Source: Curtobacterium sp. VKM Ac-1393 | GTDB lineage: Bacteria > Actinomycetota > Actinomycetes > Actinomycetales > Microbacteriaceae | Assembly: GCF_015350995.1 (NCBI RefSeq) | Contig: NZ_JADKRW010000004.1 | Coordinates: 248,001-312,000 of the forward strand | Reading direction: 5' to 3' | Length of the DNA stretch: 64,000 nt | Part shown: positions 51,041-58,070 of the stretch, in pieces | Layout of the letters: each line of letters begins with the position of its first letter | How positions within the stretch are numbered: position 1 is the first letter of the stretch | Notes under the pieces: generated by a model | What the model was told of the DNA's origin: nothing | The model's database searches: none | The model's input: the letters and a program-made list of their open reading frames with translations, nothing else | Translations under genes and position numbers: made by a program

Positions 51041-51528
51041 CCGCACTCGAGACCGTCCGCGGGCGTGCCGAGGCACTCATCGCGGAACACCTCGGAACCG
51101 GCTCGTGGGCCTTCGCCTTCGACCACGCGAAGACCCGCGCGGGACAGTGCGACTTCGCCCGGAAGCGCATCACGGTGAGCCGGCACCTGGCCGCGCGGTT
51201 CTCGGACCACGACGTCGAACAGGTCCTGCTGCACGAGGTCGCCCACGCCCTGGCCGGAGCACGCGCCGGCCACGGCCCGAAGTGGAAGCGGACCGCCGCA
51301 GCGATCGGGTACACGGGCTCGCGCCTGCACGACGGCCCGATCGCCAGCGAGCTCGCCCCGTGGATCGGGACCTGCCCCGCCGGACACGAGCACTTCCGCT
51401 ACCGGACTCCCACCCGCCCGCTCGCGTGCGCCCGCTGCTCGCGCCGGTTCGACGCCCGCAACGCCATCGTCTGGCGGCGCCGGACCGCAGCGGACGACCC
51501 CTCGACGGTGGCCTCGACTACCGCATGA
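51037..51528 (+). CDS. SprT-like zinc metalloprotease domain protein
   Basis: The 163-residue product has the zinc-protease motif HEVAHALAGARAGHG (about 68-82) and a C-terminal zinc-ribbon-like pair (CPAGH near 113, CARC near 131). SprT-like proteins in other lineages cut DNA-protein crosslinks; bacterial roles are less clear. The start is GTG 51037, overlapping the TPR gene's stop. Confidence 0.88.
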   Translation: MTALETVRGRAEALIAEHLGTGSWAFAFDHAKTRAGQCDFARKRITVSRHLAARFSDHDVEQVLLHEVAHALAGARAGHGPKWKRTAAAIGYTGSRLHDGPIASELAPWIGTCPAGHEHFRYRTPTRPLACARCSRRFDARNAIVWRRRTAADDPSTVASTTA

Positions 51529-51575
51529 GTTCTGCGGCGCTCGGAGGCGCGCCGGTAACCCGTTAGCCTGGACGG

Positions 51576-52271
51576 ATGCACACGGGGCAGCACATCCGCA
51601 CGGACGCCGGATCCTCCTGGTTCTTCGACGCCGGTCGGATCGCCCTGGACTTCGCGCACACCGGCGGTTTCGCCGACGACCCGGACGGCCGACGCCCCCG
51701 ATCGCAGCTCGGCGAGCTGCTGGCGAGCCCGGCGGACCTGGACGAGTGGCTCAGCGACCACACCGAGCCGATCGACGTCGGGGCGAGCGCACGGGAACTG
51801 CAGGACGCCCGCGCGCTGCGCGCGGCGATCGCCCGCCTCGCCGTCGCGGCGGCCCCCGGCCCGGCGACCACCGCTGCGGAGCGCACCGCCGTCGCGGCGG
51901 GCCTGCGTGCCGGGACCGGCCGCACGCGCCCCGCGCCCGACGACATCGACACCGTCAACCTGTTCGCCGCCCTGCCGGACGTGCCCCCGAGCCTCCCGGG
52001 TGGCCGACGCCGCGCCGGAGCCAACCGCGTCCGCCTGGCCCAGGCACTGTCCAGCGTCGCGCGCGACGCGGTCGCGCTGTTCACCGAGGTCGGCTTCGAC
52101 GACGTCGAGGCCGACGGCCGGCCGACGCGGCTGAGCCGGTGCTCGGCCGACGACTGCGCGCTGGTGTTCTACGACTCCTCGCGCGGTGGGACGCGTCGCT
52201 GGTGCTCCATGCAGCGCTGCGGGAACCGCGCGAAGGTGCGGGCGCACCGCGCACGTCGCGCAGCGGCCTGA
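51576..52271 (+). CDS. CGNR zinc-finger / ABATE-domain protein
   Basis: The 231-residue product starts with the ABATE-type strand FDAGRIALDFAHTGGF, has a helical body, and ends with the CGNR zinc finger: CSADDC (about 189-194) and CSMQRCGNRAKVR (about 209-221). These proteins are thought to be stress-linked transcription regulators. It lies upstream of the NRAMP gene on the same strand. Confidence 0.9.
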   Translation: MHTGQHIRTDAGSSWFFDAGRIALDFAHTGGFADDPDGRRPRSQLGELLASPADLDEWLSDHTEPIDVGASARELQDARALRAAIARLAVAAAPGPATTAAERTAVAAGLRAGTGRTRPAPDDIDTVNLFAALPDVPPSLPGGRRRAGANRVRLAQALSSVARDAVALFTEVGFDDVEADGRPTRLSRCSADDCALVFYDSSRGGTRRWCSMQRCGNRAKVRAHRARRAAA

Positions 52272-52311
52272 CCACCCTCCAACCACCGGACGAGGGTCCT
52301 CGAAGAAAAAG

Positions 52312-52327
52312 ATTCGGTACGCCGAAT
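52312..52327 (+). promoter_or_regulatory. Inverted repeat ATTCGG-TACG-CCGAAT before the NRAMP gene
   Basis: Perfect 6-base arms with a 4-base spacer lie nine bases before the proposed ATG. The position suits a repressor, probably a metalloregulator of the MntR/DtxR type for a manganese transporter. This is inference; no factor is encoded here. Confidence 0.5.
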
Positions 52328-52335
52328 TCTCTGGC

Positions 52336-53607
52336 ATGCTGGGTTCCGTGACCGACACCGCCGCCGTCAGGACCACCGAGCAGCCCCCGGGCACACCGCG
52401 CCGCCGTGCCGCCGGCCTCACCCTGCTCGGCCCGGCGTTCGTCGCTGCCATCGCCTACGTGGACCCCGGCAACGTGGCGGCCAACCTCACCGCCGGCGCG
52501 AAGTACGGCTACCTGCTGCTCTGGGTCCTCGTGGCCGCCAACGCCAGTGCCGTGGTCGTGCAGTACTTGTCCGCCAAGCTCGGCGTCGTCACCGGCAAAT
52601 CGCTGCCGGAGCACCTCGGACTGCGGATGCGTCGCACCCCCCGGCTGCTGTTCTGGGGCCAGGCCGAGATCGTCGCGGCCGCGACCGACGTCGCCGAGGT
52701 CATCGGCGGCGCACTCGCGTTGCACCTGCTGTTCGGCCTGCCGCTCGTCGCCGGCGGGCTCGTCACCGGAGTCGTCTCGATGCTCCTGCTGACCCTGCAC
52801 AGCCGTCGCGGGACCCGGACCTTCGAGGCCGTCGTCACCGCGATGCTCGCGATCCTGACCATCGGCTTCTGTGCCGGACTGCTCTTCGCCCAGGTCTCCC
52901 CCGCCGAACTCGTCAGCGGCCTGGTGCCGCGGTTCGAGGGATCCGAGTCGGTGATGCTCGCGGCGTCGATGCTCGGTGCGACGGTCATGCCGCACGCAGT
53001 GTACCTGCATTCCGCCCTCGCCCGCGACCGGCACGGCGACGTGCCCGCCGGCCCCGAGCGCCGCCGCGTGCTCGTCGCCACCCGGTGGGACGTGGGCCTC
53101 GCGCTGGTCGTCGCGGGTGGCGTGAACATCTGCATGCTCGTCCTGGCCGCGGCGACGCTGCCCGGCGTCGCGGACACCGACTCGATCCCCGGTGCACAGC
53201 GGGCGATCGCCGAGCACGTCGGCCCGGCCGTCGGGGTCCTGTTCGCCGTGGGGCTGCTGGCGTCGGGGCTGGCCTCGACCTCGGTCGGTTGCATGGCCGG
53301 CGCCGAGATCATGAAGGGACTGCTGCACGTGCGGATCCCGCTCGTGGCCCGCCGCGTGATCACCCTGGTGCCGGCGATCGTGCTGCTCGCGATCGGTGCG
53401 GACGCGACCATGCTGCTCGTGGTGAGCCAGGTGGTGCTGAGCTTCGGGATCGCGTTCGCGATCGTCCCGCTGGTCGTCTACACGTCGCGCCGCAGCATCA
53501 TGGGCACGGACGTGAACGCCGCGACCACCCGCGTGGTGGCGTGGGTGATCGCGGCGGTCATCGTGGCGCTCAACGTCGCGCTGATCGTGCTCACGGTGAC
53601 GCAGTGA
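52336..53607 (+). CDS. mntH: NRAMP divalent metal transporter
   Basis: NRAMP/MntH imports Mn(II) or Fe(II) with protons. The 423-residue product has eleven predicted membrane helices, the DPGN motif of helix 1 (AIAYVDPGNVAANL) and the MPH motif of helix 6 (ATVMPHAVYLHSAL), both metal-binding. The start is ATG 52336 or GTG 52348; neither has a clear ribosome site. A perfect inverted repeat just upstream may be a metal-responsive operator. Confidence 0.93.
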   Translation: MLGSVTDTAAVRTTEQPPGTPRRRAAGLTLLGPAFVAAIAYVDPGNVAANLTAGAKYGYLLLWVLVAANASAVVVQYLSAKLGVVTGKSLPEHLGLRMRRTPRLLFWGQAEIVAAATDVAEVIGGALALHLLFGLPLVAGGLVTGVVSMLLLTLHSRRGTRTFEAVVTAMLAILTIGFCAGLLFAQVSPAELVSGLVPRFEGSESVMLAASMLGATVMPHAVYLHSALARDRHGDVPAGPERRRVLVATRWDVGLALVVAGGVNICMLVLAAATLPGVADTDSIPGAQRAIAEHVGPAVGVLFAVGLLASGLASTSVGCMAGAEIMKGLLHVRIPLVARRVITLVPAIVLLAIGADATMLLVVSQVVLSFGIAFAIVPLVVYTSRRSIMGTDVNAATTRVVAWVIAAVIVALNVALIVLTVTQ

Positions 53608-53613
53608 GCGCGG

Positions 53614-53635
53614 ACGGTCGTCACTCGACGACCGT
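53614..53635. terminator. Convergent hairpin between NRAMP and DUF427 genes
   Basis: Arms 53614-53622 and 53627-53635 are perfect around ACTC. The hairpin overlaps the DUF427 stop and begins six bases after the NRAMP stop, serving both converging genes. Confidence 0.6.
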
Positions 53636-53923
53636 GACGTCCTTCCAGAACGCGACGTAGCCCGAGTAGTCCTTGCCGACGCGGTCGAACGACGACGGGA
53701 TCGGCGTCGGGTAGGACCACGCGCGGTCCTGCAGCGCCTGCCCGTCCACGTTCACCGTGAAGTACTGCGTGTCGCCCTTCCACGGGCAGTGGTACTGGGT
53801 GGGGCTCTCGGTGAACAGCTCGGACTTCACGCTCGACGGCGGGAAGTACCAGTTGCCCTCGATCTTGATGAGGTCCTCTTCCGGGGCCTCCGCGATCACC
53901 GTGTCGCCGACGACTGCCTTCAT
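53621..53923 (-). CDS. DUF427 domain protein
   Basis: The 100-residue product has the DUF427 pattern: VIAEAPEEDLIKIEGNWYFPP, TQYHCPWKGDTQYFTV, and AWSYPTPIPSS. The domain folds as a beta-tent and its role is unknown. ATG at 53923 has AAGGAG seven bases upstream; a longer frame to 54076 lacks one. Confidence 0.92.
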   Translation of the reverse strand: MKAVVGDTVIAEAPEEDLIKIEGNWYFPPSSVKSELFTESPTQYHCPWKGDTQYFTVNVDGQALQDRAWSYPTPIPSSFDRVGKDYSGYVAFWKDVTVVE

Positions 53924-53990
53924 GCGTTGCTCCTTCGCTCGCTGGTGCCGGACGGCCTGGACGGCACACCGGTCCCTGTCCGCCCGAACG

Positions 53991-54605
53991 CTACGCCCGG
54001 CCCCGCGATTCCCGCAGGACGACCAGCTCCGGACCGGCGGCGAGCGCCGCGTGCACGTGGTCGCGTCCGAGGACACCGGCGCTCTCGGATGCGGAGACCA
54101 GGTGCTTCACCCCTCGCCGGAGCCCGGTGTACGCCGCGCAGGCGGCGGCAGCCTCGGGTGAGGTGTGGTCGATGCCGACCACGGCGAGCGCGTCGACGAC
54201 GGCGCCGGCTGCGAGCAGGTCCTCCACGGCGAAGTCGGGTGCATCGGGCACGTCGACGGTCTCGCCCGCGGCTTCGGCCGCGTCGTCCAGCGCACCGGCA
54301 TGGTGCAGCCCGGCGGCGACGACCGCGACGATGCACCGGTCACCACGCTCGGCCTGGAGGCACGTCACCCGTTCGGCGATCGCTCCCGCGTTGGCGAGGT
54401 GGCCCAGCACGACCTCCGGACCGTCCGGCAGCTGGGCGGTCGCGTTCCGCACCGCCCGGCGCTGCGCGCCCGCGTCCGGCGTGTTCGGGAGGACGTCCAC
54501 CCAGACGACGAGGTGTGCGCCGTGGGCGATGCGTTCCGCGCCACGGGCGCCCCACGCGAACCGGACCTGGTACTGCTCCTGGGTGCGTTCTGCCACGTCC
54601 GTCAC
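53991..54605 (-). CDS. 2-phosphosulfolactate phosphatase (ComB)-like protein
   Basis: The 204-residue product opens with VRFAWGARGAERIA and VVWVDVLPN, and has the GHLANAGAIAERV segment like the SPNG region of ComB. In methanogens ComB acts in coenzyme M synthesis, but bacterial homologues have other, unknown roles. The classical DVLRFSTT is altered to DVLPNTPDAG, so catalysis is uncertain. The start is GTG 54605 or GTG 54596. It diverges from the GNAT gene. Confidence 0.65.
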   Translation of the reverse strand: MTDVAERTQEQYQVRFAWGARGAERIAHGAHLVVWVDVLPNTPDAGAQRRAVRNATAQLPDGPEVVLGHLANAGAIAERVTCLQAERGDRCIVAVVAAGLHHAGALDDAAEAAGETVDVPDAPDFAVEDLLAAGAVVDALAVVGIDHTSPEAAAACAAYTGLRRGVKHLVSASESAGVLGRDHVHAALAAGPELVVLRESRGRA

Positions 54606-54692
54606 GATAGCCGTCCGGACGATGCTGTCCCTCTCCACAGGGTGACCCTCCGACAGGCTCCGCCATGGTCGACGACCGTAGGATGCACTTCC

Positions 54693-55325
54693 ATGGAGAT
54701 CGCCCCCGCGCCCACCTTGACCGGCGACCGAGTGACGCTCGAACCCCTCTCGCAGGAGCACGCGGACGACCTGCGGGCAGCGGTGACCGACGGCGATCTG
54801 TGGCGCACCTGGTACACCTCGATCCCGGCGCCCGCCCAGGTCGAGGACGAGATCGACCGTCGCCTGGCGGAGCACGAGGCCGGCCGCATGGTGCCCTTCG
54901 CGGTGCGGGACCGCCCGACCGGCCGGGTGGTGGGCTCGACGACCTTCATGAACATCGACGCGGGCAACCGGCACGTCGAGATCGGCAGCACCTTCCTGGC
55001 ACGGTCGGCGCAGCGTTCCGGCATCAACACCGAGTCGAAGCTGCTCATGCTGTCGCACGCGTTCGAGGCCTGGCAGTGCATCGCGGTGGAGTTCCGGACC
55101 CACTGGCACAACCAGCAGTCCCGCGCGGCGATCGCCGGGCTCGGGGCGAAGCAGGACGGCGTCCTGCGGAACCACGCGATCGGTCGGGACGGCACGCTGC
55201 GCGACACCGTGGTCTTCTCGATCATCGCGTCGGAGTGGCCGGCCGTGCGGCTGTCCCTGGCCGAGCGGCTCCGGCGACACGACCGCGCCGAGGGGTCGCG
55301 CCGCCGGTCCGCCCGGCACGCCTGA
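54693..55325 (+). CDS. GNAT family N-acetyltransferase (RimJ/RimL-like)
   Basis: The 210-residue product has LTGDRVTLEPLSQEHADDL at the start, VVGSTTFMNIDAGNRHVEIGS as the central sheet, and the late NQQSRAAIAGLGAKQDGVLRNH typical of RimL-like enzymes acting on protein or small-molecule amines. ATG 54693 fits the family start. Substrate is unknown. Confidence 0.9.
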   Translation: MEIAPAPTLTGDRVTLEPLSQEHADDLRAAVTDGDLWRTWYTSIPAPAQVEDEIDRRLAEHEAGRMVPFAVRDRPTGRVVGSTTFMNIDAGNRHVEIGSTFLARSAQRSGINTESKLLMLSHAFEAWQCIAVEFRTHWHNQQSRAAIAGLGAKQDGVLRNHAIGRDGTLRDTVVFSIIASEWPAVRLSLAERLRRHDRAEGSRRRSARHA

Positions 55326-55369
55326 CCGCCGCTCGGATCCGCACAGCGCCGCGGCGTAGCGTCACGACC

Positions 55370-55852
55370 ATGCACGTCGGTATCCGGATCGTCCTCGATG
55401 CGCCGGTCGATGCCGTGCGCGATGCCCTGCTGTCCCCGGCCGTGATGGTCGCGGTGACGAAACCGTTCCTGGTGTACCGCTCGCGCAGCCCCGAGGGCTT
55501 CCCCGAACGGTGGGAACCGGGGCACCCGCACCCGATCACCGCGAGTGCGTTCGGCCTCGTGCCGAGCGGCGACACGCACGTCGACCTCGACCTGTACGAG
55601 ATCGACGGCGTCCCCGTGCAGCGCGACAACGGCGGCGGGACGAGCGGGCTGTTCGGCCGGATGACCATGCGGCACCGGATGGCGGTGGTGCCCGCTCCTG
55701 GTGACCGGACACTGCTGATCGACCGCCTGACCTACCGGATGCGCCCCTGGCCACTCGGGGCCTTGCTGTGGCCGGGGATGTGGGTCATCTGGCAGTGGCG
55801 GGCGTACCGGATGCGTGCGCTCGCACCCACCTGGCGGGCGGATGCTGCCTGA
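55370..55852 (+). CDS. Hypothetical protein, possible SRPBCC-like
   Basis: The 160-residue product opens MHVGIRIVLDAPVDAVRDAL, like the first strand and helix of START-type proteins, and includes a hydrophobic Trp-rich stretch near the end (RPWPLGALLWPGMWVIWQWRAY). It may be membrane-associated. I do not recognise the family beyond this. It follows the GNAT gene by 44 bases. Confidence 0.65.
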   Translation: MHVGIRIVLDAPVDAVRDALLSPAVMVAVTKPFLVYRSRSPEGFPERWEPGHPHPITASAFGLVPSGDTHVDLDLYEIDGVPVQRDNGGGTSGLFGRMTMRHRMAVVPAPGDRTLLIDRLTYRMRPWPLGALLWPGMWVIWQWRAYRMRALAPTWRADAA

Positions 55853-55866
55853 CCGGGGCGAGTCGG

Positions 55867-55877
55867 GCCTCCCGTCC
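55867..55877 (+). repeat. Copy of the dispersed motif GCCTCCCGTCC
   Basis: An exact intergenic copy of the 11-mer, between the previous gene and the DUF1684 gene. Confidence 0.4.
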
Positions 55878-55905
55878 ACCGCGCAGCGGGCGTAGCCTCG
55901 ACCAC

Positions 55906-56556
55906 GTGAGCCAGACGCGCCCCCAGGAGCCGACGACCGACGACCGTGTGCGCAGCACGCTGGCGACCGTGGACTGGCGGCGCATGACGTTCGACCTGTA
56001 CCGCCGTGTCCGCGCCACCCCCGACCCGCAGACGGCGCACGCGCTGTGGCGCGAGACGCGCGACGCGATGTTCGCGGAGCACCCGGCGTCGCCGCTGCTC
56101 GACGAGGACGCCCGCGACTTCGAGTCGTTGCCCGTGCCGGACTACGACCCGGCCTGGCGCTTCCGGGTCCGCATCGAGGCGACGGAGCCCGCCGAGTTCG
56201 ACTTCGAGACCGGCACCGACGGCGTCGTCCACTTCGACCGCCTCGGCCTCGTGCGGGTCCCCGGAGTCGGCACCCTCGACGTGTGGAAGCACGGCGGCTA
56301 CGCGGGCGGGGTGTTCGTGCCCGTCAAGGACTCCAGCGCAGGCAAGGCCCGCGGCACGTACGGCGGCGGGCGCTACCTGCTCGACACGATCAAGGGTTCG
56401 GACCTGGGCGGCGACGACGGCGACTCGCTCGTGCTGGACTTCAACTTCGCGTACAACCCGTCGTGCGCGTACGACCCGGCGTGGGCGTGCCCGCTCGCGC
56501 CTGCCGGCAACACCGTCCCGGTGCCGATCCCGGTCGGCGAGCAGTACGACTTCTAG
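55906..56556 (+). CDS. DUF1684 domain protein
   Basis: The 216-residue product matches DUF1684: HALWRETRDAMFAEHPASPL, FESLPVPDYDPAWRFRV, GGGRYLLDTIKGSDLG and LDFNFAYNPSCAYDP with the conserved closing CPLAPAGNTVPVPIPVGE. The biochemical role is unknown. The start is GTG at 55906. It is followed by a GntR gene only ten bases away, so they form an operon. Confidence 0.92.
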   Translation: MSQTRPQEPTTDDRVRSTLATVDWRRMTFDLYRRVRATPDPQTAHALWRETRDAMFAEHPASPLLDEDARDFESLPVPDYDPAWRFRVRIEATEPAEFDFETGTDGVVHFDRLGLVRVPGVGTLDVWKHGGYAGGVFVPVKDSSAGKARGTYGGGRYLLDTIKGSDLGGDDGDSLVLDFNFAYNPSCAYDPAWACPLAPAGNTVPVPIPVGEQYDF

Positions 56557-56566
56557 GGTGGAACGC

Positions 56567-56926
56567 ATGACAGGACTCGTCGCACTCGACGCCGGCGGCC
56601 GCGTGCCGCCCTTCGAGCAGGTCCGCTCGCAGATCGCGGCGCAGATCGGCGCGGGGTACCTCGTCGACGGTGAGCGGCTGCCCAGCGTGCGCGGGCTGGC
56701 TGACGAACTCGGGCTGGCGGCCGGGACGGTCGCGAAGGCCTACCAGCTGCTCGAGGAGGCCGGGCTCGTGCACACCGCGCGTGGTGCCGGTACCCGGGTG
56801 GTGCGCCCGGCCGAGGTGCCGGACGCGGTGGCCGATGCGGCACGCGCCCTGGCCGCCGCCGCCCGTGCTGCCGGGCTCTCGGCCGACCAGGCGGCGACCG
56901 CGCTCAAGGACGCCTGGCCCGCGTAG
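56567..56926 (+). CDS. GntR family regulator, YtrA type
   Basis: The 119-residue product is a GntR winged helix (PFEQVRSQIAAQIGAGYL, LPSVRGLADELGLAAGTVAKAYQLLEEAGLV) with a short C-terminal helix (residues 85-115) and no large ligand domain, as in YtrA-type repressors. It is the second gene after DUF1684. Confidence 0.92.
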   Translation: MTGLVALDAGGRVPPFEQVRSQIAAQIGAGYLVDGERLPSVRGLADELGLAAGTVAKAYQLLEEAGLVHTARGAGTRVVRPAEVPDAVADAARALAAAARAAGLSADQAATALKDAWPA

Positions 56927-56930
56927 GGCC

Positions 56931-56950
56931 GAGCGGACGCCGGTCCGCTC
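56931..56950. terminator. Convergent hairpin between GntR and GH114-like genes
   Basis: GAGCGGAC (56931-56938) and GTCCGCTC (56943-56950) pair around GCCG. It sits between two converging genes and touches the stop of the leftward one. Confidence 0.55.
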
Positions 56951-57782
56951 AGCAGTGCTCGAACACGTAGGCGTCGTCCTTCGGGGTCACCAGGTCGCGG
57001 TCGCGCAGGATCGTCATGGCCGGGCGGCTCGTCAGCTTGCAGACCGACCCCCACGAGCGCTCGAGGGTGTCCGAGTACTCGATGTCGATGACCCGCCCGC
57101 CGTAGGCCTTCGTGTAGGCCGAGCACTCCCGGTACTGCACGCACTCCTCGGCGACGACGAAGTCGAACCCGGTCTGCTTCCGGCCCGACGCCCCGAGCTG
57201 CGGCGTGTTCTTCTGCCCGACGGCCAGGCCGTGGCGGTGCCCCGTGGCCACGAGCGACTTCGCGAGCGCGAGGTTGCCGGCGCGTGTGAGCCGCTTCCCG
57301 CTCCGGGTCCACGAGTCGAGGTTGTCGAACTCGACCGCGTCGAACCCGCGGTCGCCGCAGCGGGCGACGGTCTTCGCCAGCACCTTCGTGATGAGCGCAC
57401 GCTTCGCCGCGGTCCGGGTGTCGAGGAGCATCTCGTCCGGCCACCCCGGGTCGGACACCGGCTTGCCGGCACGGTCGCGCAGGATCGCCGACGGGTAGGA
57501 CTTCGTCCACGTGCGGGCGGACTCGGGCTGCGTCTGGAACCCGTTGACGTAGCAGATGTTGTACTTGCCCTTCGCGGGCTTCGCGGTGCTGTCCCGCTCG
57601 ACGATGGTCACGCCGGACGGCGGGGTGTAGGAACCGCCGAGCTGGTAGTCCGGCCGGCCCGAGGTCGGCAGGTTCCGGTAGCTCGACGCTGCGCTCGACG
57701 GAGCGGCCTCGGCGCATCCGGCCGTGCCGAGGACGGCCACCAGGGCCATCGCGGTGGTGATGAGGACGGTTCGCGTGCGCAC
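56949..57782 (-). CDS. GH114-like endo-alpha-1,4-polygalactosaminidase lipoprotein
   Basis: The 277-residue product has a signal (VLITTAMALVAVLGTAGC) with Cys as likely lipid anchor, then a TIM-barrel domain: YNICYVNGFQTQPE, GFDAVEFDNLDSW with acidic catalytic candidates, and VVAEECVQYRECSAYTKAYGGRVIDIEY. Some relatives cut poly-galactosamine exopolysaccharide. The start is GTG 57782. Expected at the outer face of the membrane. Confidence 0.8.
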   Translation of the reverse strand: MRTRTVLITTAMALVAVLGTAGCAEAAPSSAASSYRNLPTSGRPDYQLGGSYTPPSGVTIVERDSTAKPAKGKYNICYVNGFQTQPESARTWTKSYPSAILRDRAGKPVSDPGWPDEMLLDTRTAAKRALITKVLAKTVARCGDRGFDAVEFDNLDSWTRSGKRLTRAGNLALAKSLVATGHRHGLAVGQKNTPQLGASGRKQTGFDFVVAEECVQYRECSAYTKAYGGRVIDIEYSDTLERSWGSVCKLTSRPAMTILRDRDLVTPKDDAYVFEHC

Positions 57783-58070
57783 CCCGGAATCCTCCCACGA
57801 CGACGCCGAACGGCCCGGCCCTGGGATCTGCGGGGTGCACGCGCTATGCTGGTCGTACTCGAGACGCCGATCGTCTCGTGCGTCGTACGGACGCCCCGAA
57901 CTCCCGACCACGTTCCACTGATCCTCTGGTCGATGATCGAGCACCTCCCGAAGGTGCCCAGGCTTCTCTGCTGCGGCGACTGCGCCAGCCACCTCTGTTG
58001 GCGCGCATCCCGCCCGCGCGCTGCCTCAGAGCGCGCCCACAGCCGGTCCCATCCGGCTCGAAAGGTCACC
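57783..58070 (+). promoter_or_regulatory. Structured 5' leader of the DEAD-box helicase gene
   Basis: TATGCT at 57845-57850 is a likely -10, giving a leader of about 214 bases. Hairpins are GCACCT/AGGTGC (57941-57957), GCGCCA/TGGCGC (57982-58004) and AGCCGG/CCGGCT (58041-58058), the last directly before AAAGG and the ATG. Long structured leaders of this kind regulate cold-shock RNA helicases in other bacteria. The frame stays open back to ATG 57846, but its codons are unlike the coding genes here. Confidence 0.55.

Noticed and set aside
57846-58070. 75-codon N-terminal extension of the DEAD-box helicase
   Set aside because: Codon use (GTA, CGA, ACT, GTT, CCA, AGG, CTT, TGT) differs from all local genes, hairpins fill the region, and the ATG at 58071 has its own ribosome site.
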